Positions 45,951 to 57,010 of a stretch of DNA of 64,000 nucleotides are shown here, piece by piece. Within the stretch, counting starts at the first letter, position 1; each line of letters starts with the position of its first letter. Source of the DNA: Phocoena phocoena (lineage: Eukaryota > Chordata > Mammalia > Artiodactyla > Phocoenidae). Location of the stretch: assembly GCF_963924675.1 (NCBI RefSeq), contig NC_089239.1:31457818-31521817 (forward strand). The letters are read 5' to 3'. The notes beneath the pieces were generated by a model that saw only the letters and a program-made list of their open reading frames with translations, ran no database searches and was not told the DNA's origin. A program made the translations under genes and the position numbers.

Positions 45951-48072
45951 AAGCAAATTTTCATCTTCCATCATCTTCATGACGTGATTATATTCATACA
46001 AAATGTATAAGAACCTATGGATAAATATAGAAAATATATATTGTATATATTTAGTTTGGCAAGTATGTTGATATAAAATCAATATGGAATAATAAATCAA
46101 GTATATCATTAAAAATTGGATATTACCATAAAATTTTTTAAAGAACATTTTCAAACAGATGTTTTCAAAAGTATCAAAAATAAAATACACATATAACCAT
46201 CAATGAAATAATTATAAAACTTTATTGGAGAAGTCTTAGATAAATGGAAAAAATACCCCATTTTGGATGGAAGACTATATATTATAAAGATAATATTTCT
46301 CCCCAAATGAATTATTGATACAAAGTAAGCCAATCAAAATCTCAGTAAAGTTTTCCTTGGGATACTTAACAAGCTTATTCTTAAATTTTTATGAAATCAC
46401 AAAAGAATCCAAGAATATCAAAGAAATGAATAAAAACAAATATTAAGATGAGGACATTTATCCAAACAGATATAAAGATTTATTATGAATCTATAGTCAC
46501 TAAATGGTATGGCATTTTGCTGGGATAGAAAAACTAATGAAACAGGATGAAAAACTGAGAAATAGCCTCATGCAGATTTGCATGCATTTGATTTATTACT
46601 GAGCACACATGGTAGACACCAGACAATAAATTCTACTGGGGCATTTGGATAACATGAAAAAATGGATTAAACTGGGAAATTTAACTTTAAGTAGATTAAA
46701 GGCCTAAATGTAAAAGCCAAAACTGCAAAACATTTTCTAGAAGAAAATTCCTTTGTAATCTTACAGGTAAGGAGGGAATGATTTCTTAAACAAGATATAA
46801 AAAGTACAAACCATAAAAGAAAGAATTGTTCAGTTTGACTACAGTAACATTAAGAACTTCTGTTTATTAAATGACACCATAAAGAAAGCGAAAAACATAG
46901 AACACGAATTATGCAAATGTACTTGAAAAATATATGTGATTAATATATGTATTTCAAAACTCTATGAATCAATAAGAAAAACAACCCAAGAGAAGAATAT
47001 TTGAAAAATGTGGAACCTTATAAAGAGTCAGGGAAATGCAAGTTTCAACAAGATAGCTTTTCAGGCCTATCAGTTTGGGAAAAAAATTAGTGTGAAATAT
47101 AAAATTCTGTAGATCATGTGGAACAGATGAAACGTTCAGTGACTTCTAGGGGGATGTAAATTGGTACAACTGAACTTTAAAATGACTTAGTATTTACCTA
47201 TTTAAGTTGAACAAGAGCAAACTGGACATCAAAGCGGTTCCACTTCTGTATATAGATGTGTTACACCAGGAGATACATACAAATACGTTCGCAGAAAAAT
47301 CTCTCATCATTGCCCCAAACCAGAAGTGACACCACAATAGAATGGTAAATGCACTGTGGCATATTTATACCGTGGAATACTCTAGAGCAGGGAAAGTGAA
47401 AGAACCACAATTAAATGCATCAACAGTGATGAATTTGAAGAATATAATGTTAAGTCAAAGAAGCAAGTTGCCTGTGAATATACAGTTATAGGATAATTGG
47501 TTTATATAATATTGAAAAGCAGGCAAAACTAAGCGATATATCATTTACAAATATGTTCATTGACTAAAGCATTTTGAAAAATCTGTGGAATGATCACCAC
47601 AGAATTCAGGATAGTAATTACATGTTTAGTGGCCAGGAGAGAAATGCAAATAAGGAGAGGCACTGAGAAAACTTCTAAGATACAAGGGATTATCTATATT
47701 TTACTTTGAGTGAGAGATACAGTTTTAAAAATAGTTAAATTTAACTAACTGGAATAATGCATCTATAAAGAATAACATAATTTTAAGAAAATAGAAGTGA
47801 CATAATATAAAAACTAAAAATCATAAAAAGAATCTTGAATTTAAAATTCTAGAAGATGTCAGCAAACACTAGGGGTAGAGGAGAAATGGATCGAATGCAG
47901 CAAAACTGTGCGGGGTCTCATTTTATTTGAGAGGAAGTCACAGATTTTTAATAATTCTCTACAGTGATAGAAAATATAGATTAAATATACTTGGTAAAAG
48001 TATAATGGTGACCATAAGAATAGAAATATGCTGTAGAACTTTCAAATGCCTAGATAATTAAAAGAAAATCAC

Positions 48073-48385
48073 AAATTCGGTGGTGGCACAGTGTGAAATT
48101 CGGTGGTGGCACAGTGGTTGAGAATCTGCCTGCTAATGCAGGGGACACGGGTTCGAGCCTTGGTCTGGGAAGATCCCACATGCCACAGAGCAACTGGGCC
48201 CGTGAGCCACAACTACTGAGCCTGCACGTCTGGAGCCTGTGCTCCGCAACAAGAGAGGCCACGATAGTGAGAGGCCCGTGCACCGCGATGAAGAGTGGCC
48301 CCCGCTTGCCGCAACTAGAGAAAGCCCTCGCACAGAAATGAAGACCCAACGCAGCCAAAAATAAATAAATAAATAACCAAGCATA
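48073..48385 (+). mobile_element. CHR-type SINE, long form, with duplicated 5' end
   Basis: The head GGTGGTGGCACAGTGGTTGA, the box B-like GGGTTCGAGCC, body words GAGCCACAACTACTGAGCC (one copy only) and the long-form end GAAGACCCAACGCAGCC are all present. An (AAAT)n tail follows. The first 21 bp, AAATTCGGTGGTGGCACAGTG, are present twice (48073-48093 and 48096-48116), a 23-bp tandem duplication of flank plus SINE head. No clean target-site duplication was found. Confidence 0.92.
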
Positions 48386-51109
48386 TGAAGCCCTTTAGAA
48401 AAAGAAAGAAAAAAAGTCATAAATCTGGGGGAAAAGATGAAAAGGGAAAAGGAAATTAAATAGAAAATAAGATGGAATGAAAAAAGTCAAATACAACAAC
48501 ACATTGTGTATCAAGGTACAGAGCATATCTATATAAAGAGTTAATTTGTAATACTAATATTTGTTCTTGATTATACATTTTTGCAAAGGAGAATAACACA
48601 GGAAGCTTGTTCTAACAGAGATCAATATATAATATTTTAATAATTAAAACAGTGATGTAATCCATGGTGAACTCACCTAGTGACTGACATTCACACCGCT
48701 CTACAGGAGATGGGCGTTGAAATCTTTCTTACACATCCTTTTTAGCAGCGGTTCCGTGAAAGTGTGAAGCAAGACTCGAGAGTGGAGGGGTGGCTATGAC
48801 AGGGCAGAACTCCCAGAACTCGGAAGTCCAAAGACAAAATTCCAAATGTGCCTAATACTGTCCCGCGTGATGCTGATTTGACAATGTGTGTAAATCCACA
48901 TTTGGGAGGTTATAAAGAAAGTGGCGTTCATTTTGCCAGACCCTCTCGAAGCTGAAGTTCTGGATTGAGTTAATCTGGCAAATTTAGAAACCAATGATCT
49001 CTCTTCAGGTTATGAAATAAGAACCAACTTTAAAACACTGGGAAAATACGGCACTCTTTCCTGTGCCGACTTTTGACTTCTCCTTTCCTTTTCACTCTGC
49101 CATCTCTAACGACTCTTCGTAATGAAGAAACTCCCCTTCTCTGCAAACTTTCCCAACACCTCGGCCGTAATTGAAACGTAACGTTTCCTTGAGGCAGCAT
49201 TCCTTCCGCTGCACCATCCAGAGGAAGATGTTCTTTCCTTCTCTCCACCCCTGTCCTCCTCTCCTCCAATAAAAGTTAGATGGCATCTGTGTGTTTCATG
49301 CTACTTTTAGATGATCACGTCTCCACTCGTTATGAAAGCAGCTGTTTCTTTGCGGTTTCTACTTGCTGACTGCTCCACTTTCTATTCCGTTTGTCTCTGT
49401 CCTTAATCCACTTCCTGGTCCTGCTCCGTCAGTATTGAAGATGCTCACACTTGGTTCAGAAGCTCCCTCTACCCCAGCCCCACCGTAAATCTGTGCCACG
49501 TCGAGATGTATGAAGACAATTCCTCCAGCATCCCGGTTTCTTTGTTACTTGTCAGTTCTTGTATATATAGTCCATTCTAGCTACTCCTCTCATGGATACA
49601 TCCCAGAATGGCTTATCATTAAGAAATGTACCACCTGTGGAATGAAATTCCAAATTTCCTATTACCTGATCATTAACTTCAATCCTTAAACACCACTTGC
49701 TTTATCTCACTCCTTAAAGCATTTCAGGACATCAGTTCATTGACCCACTCCTTTCTCCCTATCTATCCATACCTGATTGTGTGCGCTCTATATATAGATA
49801 GGAATGAAATAGTCAAGAACTTCATTTCCCTTTGACTAATAGTTTAAATGCCCTTGAGATAACTCTTTTTGTTTCATTCACTCACCACAGCCCAGCCTGT
49901 AATGAGCTTATCTGACTGTCTATTCCACTCCTGTCCCCCGGTTCTGAGCATTGCCAGAATAAACCACACCATAAAACAATAAAAATTGATACCACTATAA
50001 TATTCATGGTCTTCATGATCAACTGGGACCTCAACATGGACTTACAGTCTTATGATATTTCCCTAGACCAATGTATTTCTGGTTCTCCACTAGCATATTT
50101 TGCAATTTCTTCTCTCTTGAAATGTTCATCTCTTCCTTCTTCCTTACTATCTGGCCCTCGTAAGATGATCTTACTTCCATTCATAAAGAAAATTAAAACT
50201 TCAGGAGGGAACTTCCTAAATCTCTTGCTTCTGTTAAAAAAGAAAAGAACTAATCCTTTTACCTCTGGTCCAAGTCATATTCCTTAACTTCTTCTCATTA
50301 ACTTCTCTGTGCTCTACCGATATCTTCCCATCAATGTCCAAACAAATCCAAACTTTTCTTACCTTAAAAAAAAAAATGAGGTTTCTCTGACATAACTTCC
50401 TTTTTTTTTAACGTTAGTGGACTGACATCACTTTCTATACTTTTACCATCTTGTCTTCCTTACGATCACAAACAATTTTAAAAGGATATTTTCAGCATAT
50501 CATAAAATAAATATACGTTTGTCAAACTGATTTTACTGACAGTGTTACTCATGTCAGTAAAGGTAACACAATTGATTCATTTGCCCAAGACACAAGATAC
50601 AACATTTGTCCTTTGTATCTTCCTCTTGTTAATTCCTACATATCAGTGACAAAGTCTGGTTACTTCTATATCCGAATAGTTGTTCAGATTGTTAAATTCT
50701 TTCCATCCATTATTTCTCACTTCACTTTCTGCCCCAGCCTTCGAAGGTGGTCTCTCTGCCTCCAACCTTGCTCTCCAAGAAGCCATTCTGTACACTCAGA
50801 GGTTGCCATTCCCACGTCCTGTGTCCCCACGTTAAAAGAGGTGGCCTTTTCTGCCTCTCTTTCCCTTCTAATTCAGAAATCTGTATCCAAAGCCAATGTA
50901 CTTAAATTCTTTGATTGTGCTTCTCTTTTTCTCATCTCCTTTCACCACATTTCTTTTAGGTGTATGCATTCCTTGTGAATTGGGTAAACATTTTGCTTGT
51001 TTGGCACATAAAAACAAATAGCTACCTCCACCTGAAATATGTATCTTTTCTTTTCCTCTTCAAATGATTACTCACCCTCCAAGCTCAATCTGTCACATAA
51101 ACAGGGGAG
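48386..51109. other. Unassigned sequence, partly pyrimidine-rich
   Basis: No gene recognised. 49040-50980 is pyrimidine-rich on the plus strand and may hold further decayed L2-type sequence, but I could not place it. The 121-codon frame at 50613-50978 has no motif and lies within this stretch. Confidence 0.4.
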
Positions 51110-51352
51110 TTTTCCTTATGTCTTAAAATAAGGACCCCCTCCATCGGTTCCTGTAACACCTGTACTCCTCTAATATCACATTTTATTTATCGTATTTTAT
51201 TTACTCGTTTTGATTATACCTATCTCCCTTACATAACGGACAGCTCTCTGAGACCAGGGTCTGTAGGTATCTTATTTACAGTTGTTTGCCCAACATCTAA
51301 CATGGTACATATATGTAGTAAATAATATATGCCCAAATGAATGAATATATGA
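51110..51352 (+). repeat. L2 LINE 3' end
   Basis: Ordered L2 words: GGTTCCTGTAACACCTGTAC, CGGACAGCTCTCTGAGACCA, TTGCCCAACATCTAACATGG, ending CCAAATGAATGAATA. Confidence 0.8.
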
Positions 51353-51939
51353 TTAAATACTTGAATAAATTCCTTAGAACTTGAAAGAGATAATGAGTTC
51401 TATCTTCTATGGTAAATCACAAAATTTTTAAATGGTATTTTCCTAAAATCTTACAGATAAAAACAAATTAAACAAATGCTAGAGTAAAAATATAACTAAA
51501 TTGAAAAAGAGGTATTTTTGTCATCTATTGTGCTAATTTAATAAAACTAAATGAAAACCTATAGTTTATAAAGAGGGCTTTATTTGTGCTTCTCAACAGA
51601 GTGTTGGCATTATTTATTAATAACTTGTATTATTATTTCAATTACTCTTCTATTGTTACCTCTATTTAATAATGATGATCTTAGAAATTCTTAAAAGTGA
51701 GCTCTTCCTTTTAAAGTGTTTTTGTTTCCTTTGCATTGCCACTCTTGTACGTGACTCTACATAGTTATAAAGTTTAAATACCACTGGCGGCTTTCTATAT
51801 TTTAAAACAGCTATAAATTTACAAACAGTCTCAAACCATAGTTTAAATTCTTTGTATCCTTTTTGTTGACAACATCAGGGAAAACATATCCTATTTTTCA
51901 CTCACTAATTCACAAGTAGTATCATCGTCTATTTTTTCT

Positions 51940-52078
51940 CAGTTTATTTTTAATTGTATATCTAAGATGTATAACATGATGATTTGATGTTCATGTACAT
52001 AGTGAAATAACTTCTACAATCAAGTTAACGTCCATCTCCTCACATAGAAAAAGAAGCTTATTAATCCCCTATATCCTT
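51940..52078 (-). repeat. Old L1 3'-UTR fragment, antisense
   Basis: The plus strand reads AAGATGTATAACATGATGAT, TTGATGTTCATGTACATAGT, then ATCAAGTTAACGTCCATCTC and CTCACATAG. This is the complement of an old L1 3' UTR. Confidence 0.75.
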
Positions 52079-52149
52079 ACAGAAAATAAAAGATAGGTAA
52101 TAACTCCTGAAAACCAGTTTTTAAAATACTGTCTTCTCAGTATATTATT

Positions 52150-52236
52150 CCCTTCATTTATTAATTTAATGAATATTTATTGGCACTCTGGGCACTGTGC
52201 CGTATGTCTCATAAACAACACAGTGATAAATGTTTT
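52150..52236 (-). repeat. L2 3' end, antisense
   Basis: TTCATTTATTAATTTAATGA, ATATTTATTGGCACTCTGGG and GTCTCATAAACAACACAGTG match the antisense of the L2 terminus. Confidence 0.6.
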
Positions 52237-53404
52237 GTATGTATTACATCTGATGATTTAATTTTAAAAATAGAATCCATGTAATCTTTAAAATAAATTC
52301 TTCACATATTTAAGATGAACTATAAATATCCTACGTGACGAAAAGAATTTAATAGCTAGAAACTTCTGTCTTGTATAATTGGAATATAAAATTATTTAGT
52401 GGAGAGATCCAGGGGAGGAACTACTTTGATTTAACACTCCTGGAACCTCCAGCATTTGGCTGATGACCAGCAGAACACAGTATCATAAACCTAGTCATTG
52501 AAAAGAACACTAAGACTCACTTGCCATTTTCCTTACATAAGCCACGAATCCATATGTTACACATGAATCCAGAAAAATAATTAGGGTAAGGTGACCTCAA
52601 AACAAATGCTGACATAATTTTCTCTAGGTGTAATCAAAGTTTCATCTAAAGATTGGAAGTAATAGAAAATATGTGTCTTTGTAATCTGAGAAAGAGTTGG
52701 AAGGGACCATGACACTCAAATTTTTCTACCTCATTTTTTATGTACTTCATTAGATATGAAGGATCTAATATGAGGAATTACTATCTATCACAATATAAGA
52801 TCACATATAGTTTTATATATAATTATGTAAAACATAAGGGTGAGATAATTAGTCTCACACATGTCTTCAGAACGCTAACATTAACTCTAAGTCATTTTAC
52901 TAAAAGTAAGAAAGTCCCATTATTTTCCATTTAAGAAATAGAATGCTTCTCTACAACATTACTCATTTGGAAGATAGGTGAAGCCTAGCAGTTGCTTGGC
53001 TTTGCAAGGAATAAAACTTTGAAAGGGTTCAGATGAATTTCTCTAAGTGTGGATTTTCATTGCTTTCTTCACTTTCCATGACCTGTAGAATACTCAGAGG
53101 AGCTTGAAAACAAAATGTATTTCCTTTTTCACACTGCTCGTTGCCACTGGCAAAGTCTGCTTATTTTCACATGTTTCAAATTAGCTGAATTAACATGACT
53201 GGATTTGTTTAGCAATGACTTCAAATAACTGGGCCTTTTATCAGGCATTTTTGTATACCAGCACTATTCCTAATATTATCGAAGAAGGAAAAACAGTATT
53301 TTTGGTAAATGCTGAGCAATATGGCAAAGGGGGTGATGGCAACAGTAACAAATTTATCATGAGATGCTGGTAAGGAAAGTTGAGAAAACCGAAAACTGAA
53401 TGTT
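52237..53404. other. Unassigned AT-rich sequence
   Basis: No gene or repeat family recognised. Confidence 0.5.
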
Positions 53405-53796
53405 AAGACTAAATATGGGGGGTTTCCCTGGTGGCGCAGTGGTTAAGAATCCGCCTGCCGATGCAGGAGACACGGGTTCGAGCCCTGGTCCGGGAAGATC
53501 CCACCTGCCGCGGAGCAACTAAGCCCGCGCGCCACAACTACTGAGCCTGTGCTCTAGAGCCCGTGAGCCACAACTACTGAGCCCATGAGCCACAACTACT
53601 GAGCCCACGAACCACAACTACTGAAGGCCGCATGCCTAGAGCACGTGTGCTGCAACAAGAGAAGCCACTGCAATGAGAAGCCCGTGCACCGCAACGAAGA
53701 GTAGCCCCCCCTCCGCACAACTAGAGAAAGCCCACACACAACGAAGACCCAACGCAGCCTAAAAATAAATAAATTAAAATAAAGACTAAATATGGG
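53405..53796 (+). mobile_element. CHR-type SINE, long form, intact ends
   Basis: The body 53420-53781 starts at GGTTTCCCTGGTGGCGCAGT and has the box B-like GGGTTCGAGCCC. It ends GAAGACCCAACGCAGCC plus an (AAAT)n tail. A perfect 15-bp target-site duplication, AAGACTAAATATGGG, lies at 53405-53419 and 53782-53796. The interior has GAGCCACAACTACTGAGCC-type units at 53565, 53587 and 53609 (22-bp period). A related unit occurs at 53529. Confidence 0.97.
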
Positions 53797-53879
53797 CTTT
53801 CAAAGAAAATATTTCAAAGGCATGTGTGTGTGAGTAAGTATTTTCAGAGCTAGTTTCTATTAATTAGTCATAGGTTAAA

Positions 53880-54160
53880 TATTTTCTCTTCTACAGCGTA
53901 TTTAATACCTGCACATTATTCTGTCATAATTATGAAATGTTACTTATTTATCTAATCCACTCACATTTTGCTGATCTTCAGTGTTCTCTCTATGATCATG
54001 AATCACACATTTTTGCATGCATTTCTAATTATTCCCAGAGAGTACAGTCATTGAGTTGTAATTGCTGGGTCACAGGGCATCGCCATGTCATTTGTAATTT
54101 GGGGAGCAGGTTCTACATTGTAGTGCCCATCAGTCCCAAATAGGACCACCCTGCCACCTA
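53880..54160 (-). repeat. Old L1 ORF2 end, antisense
   Basis: The plus strand shows the complement of the L1 ORF2 C-terminal region in order: TTATTTATCTAATCCACTCA, TTCTAATTATTCCCAGAGAG, GTTGTAATTGCTGGGTCACA, then AATTTGGGGAGCAGG. Heavily diverged. Confidence 0.6.
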
Positions 54161-54711
54161 AAGGTGGCATCGTGTAAGTTCCCCACTAAGGTCGACCAGA
54201 TGTTGTTTACAACTCAACCGTCTCTGAGCCCAGAAAGATTGATTTTATAGAGCTTCCTAATCATACACATCATTTAGTAGTTGACCCACTCCTCCAGCTT
54301 CTTCAATAAAGAGGGTAGTTAGTTAAAAATTTAAAAATAGCTAATATAAGTATTTTCTACTTGCTTCACAAAGGAAAAAAATTTCTGACCTCATGAAGGA
54401 TTTAAGTCTTATTTGAATTCATTTACACTAGATAGAATAATTTCATATTCTTGAGGAAGTATATTGAATTATTTATTTAGCAATTTGTGTTTTCAGATCC
54501 TGAGTAGTAATATTGATTTCCATTTGAATGAATGTGGGAACATTTGATTAGATTGTGGTTTTGCCTACTTTGTCTGAAAAATTCCTTTCCATGGATAAAT
54601 TGAGAAATTAATTAGAATATAGATTAATGGTTTGCCTTAACAAATCAGTATTAAATTAAAATAAAAAATAACTGCTTCCACTTCTAGATAATAGAATAAA
54701 CACATACATTT
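54161..54711. other. Unassigned AT-rich sequence
   Basis: No gene or repeat family recognised. Confidence 0.5.
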
Positions 54712-54838
54712 GCCTTACCTCCCTCCAGTGGTTAGGACTGCCTTTCCATTGCAGGGGGCGTGGGTTTGATCCCTGGTCAGGGAACTAAGATCTCACAAGC
54801 CATGCAGTGTGGCAAAAAAAAAAACAAAAAAAAAAAAC
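54712..54838 (+). mobile_element. CHR-family SINE, shortest form
   Basis: CCAGTGGTTAGGACTGCC, CCATTGCAGGGGGCGTGGG, the box B-like GGTTTGATCCC, GGGAACTAAGATCTCACAAG and an interrupted A-tail. The first few bases of the head are altered, and only a weak target duplication (ACATACATTT / TACATATAGG) is seen. Confidence 0.9.
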
Positions 54839-55479
54839 CCTGTACATATAGGTAAGAAAAAAAGAGCAAATGTAGACATGCTGTGGGAGTTCCCACATTT
54901 CCTTTTGCAGAGCCAATGCCCTCATCCTCAAGCTGCCACGAATATCTGCAGCTGATTGGCTCATGGCTATGTTTCTCACAAGGAAACAGATTCTAGAATG
55001 AGATTTTGGATATGAATCAATCACCAGAAATCTGGCATTAAGGACTCCGTTACCAGTGGTGGATGGAGAACAGATAGCCCATGACTGCTGTAATAATGCA
55101 GTTGTTAAAATATTTATCATTAGTGAACCGGGATGGAATAATGGTGGGATGGAGTACATCAGCCAGGGCAATATTTCTGCACTTGAGAAGTAGGAGGGAA
55201 TAGATTATTGAATCGCGCGGCTGTGATGGAGTGTCATCCAGCCATCCAATCCAGTGAAGGGAGATCATCACAAACCCAGCATGATTAATCACCAATTAAG
55301 GACAAAATCTGAAAGTCAAAGGGCTGCCTTGCCAGATTTTAAGGAAGCCTATCTCCTGCAAAAGGAGAGCAGACAGAATGGAACACTGGGCTCAAGATTA
55401 AGTCATAGGAATAGAGAAGAATCAGAGAAGATTTAAATACTGCAAGAGTTACAACAGGGTCAGATAAGTAAAAGGACTC
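54839..55479. other. Unassigned sequence
   Basis: No gene recognised. Open frames on both strands at 54785-55436 lack motifs, and one begins in the SINE tail. Confidence 0.5.
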
Positions 55480-56045
55480 ACAAGATTCCACAGAGCACAT
55501 TCATTTAAAACTTTTAATAAGGCAAAGGGTACAGTACAGAAGGAATAAGAGGATGTAAGGAAGCATCAGGGCCCAAGAGACTTCCAAGCGTAGCTACTTC
55601 GGGTTCATCTTATTCACACAGGGCTTGCTTTGTCTCTGGACTCAGCCTCTGAGATTTGTGCAAACTTGGTTCCTAGAATTTTCAGCAGGGTCCCCCATTC
55701 CCTTGTAGTCACCTAGCCAAACCAGTTATGCCAAAAATAAGCCATTAATAAAAGAACCAGCCTGTGTCTTACCAGGGAGTTCCAAACTTTGAACTGCATG
55801 TCATAAATCGTTAGTTAGCCTACTACCTTATCTGGCCAAGAGTCAATGCTGTACTTCCTGGTGTCCCCAGAGATAAGCACGTAACTGACGCAGTCCATCT
55901 GTAAAATAACTGTCCTACAAAATACTTAGCTCCAGCCAGTTTCCCATACCAAAATCAAATCCCTCATAGAGGAACTCTGCAGCATCACTCCTTCCCCCAT
56001 AGCTTAGAGCTATGGAGGCCAGTGAGTGAATGCCCGGCTTCCCCA
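55480..56045. repeat. Possible decayed LTR-type repeat, unresolved
   Basis: Composition shifts from the AT-rich flanks to a more balanced stretch with a tail-like start (CACAAGATTCCACAGAGCAC) and blocks such as CTTGCTTTGTCTCTGGACTC and AGCTCCAGCCAGTTTCCCAT. This resembles old LTR sequence, but I could not match a family or find paired ends. Confidence 0.3.
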
Positions 56046-57010
56046 GCGGAGCACAATTAGAAAGAACAGAAAATTCAAAAACCATATAAGGAGATCATCG
56101 TACAAATATAAAGCTAATTAACACATGTCATAATTTAATAATAATTGAAGGAAGGTAAGAAAAGATAATTATTTTGACCTTGATCTAGGAACAGATTCTT
56201 TGAGGCAACCCAGCAGTGGTGATATTGGACTCAAAATGAAGAAAATGTAATCTTGGCCATTCCTTAGCTCTAAAGGGAGTAACATTGACCAAGCCACAGC
56301 AACTGCGATGCTATTTTATTGGTTTTCCACTTTTAAAATCCATCTATAGATAAAGCATGAAGAAAGTATAGCTACAAATAATACTACCAAGTTGGTAATG
56401 TAAAAATAAAGGAATAACTGACAGAATCTAGGAGGTATTTTTGGAAGAAGAGGGAAGATTAGAAGGGTATGGCTAGAATGGAGATATAGGGAGACATGAC
56501 AAATCAACTGGAATAAAATTTAGAGGTTTAAATGTATTTTTTAAATTATATGATAAAGTACAAATAATAACTGTCAAATATATCTGCAGGAAGGGGAAGG
56601 GAAATGATGGCAGTGTGAAAGGAGACAGATCCTTCTTTCATGGAGCAGGGAATCAGATGTCTTAGAAAGTGTGTGAGCATTAAATGAGCACATAAACATA
56701 TTTTTGGAATTTTTAAATAATTATATAAAACTCTTTAAATAACTTGTAACTGCTTGTATTTAAAATATTTTAATGCATCAACAACTCTGAGCAAACATTT
56801 TGAGTACAGATAATTAATTGCACTGTAGATGTCAGATTGAGACATAGTTCAAGTTGCAAAAAAAAAAGAGTAATTATTTTGTGATTGCATAAAACATTTA
56901 TTTTTAATATTGCCAAAATATGTGATGTCAATTATGTTAAAAAAAAAAGTTATGATGAAAACGTGGATATTCCTAGCAAGGAGATAAAACTCCTGAGGTA
57001 TTACCTGATC
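56046..57010. other. Unassigned AT-rich sequence
   Basis: No gene or repeat family recognised. Confidence 0.5.

Larger units (their letters stand above)
43250..47790 (+). mobile_element. Old L1 (L1M-type), interrupted by two later insertions
   Basis: Three host pieces (43250-44291, 45136-45711, 45951-47790) follow ORF2 in order on the plus strand. The first has the region after the endonuclease (GATAAGACATAAAGTCATCC; ACTTGTGGAATGCAGATAAA). Next comes the RT start (GTAATTTACAGTCTTCACAC resuming at TTGGCAAATTCTAACAACC; CTCATGAACATAGAAACAAA). Then come later ORF2 (CAAAATCTCAGTAAAGTTTT; TTTATTAAATGACACCATAA) and the C-terminal/3' end (CGGTTCCACTTCTGTATATA; GCAGAAAAATCTCTCATCAT). No long open frame survives. 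The heavy divergence and two nested insertions make it the oldest L1 here. Confidence 0.85.

Noticed and set aside
53529..53624. Regularly spaced repeats resembling a CRISPR array
   Set aside because: The 22-bp units are directly adjacent, without unique spacers, and lie within a mammalian SINE.
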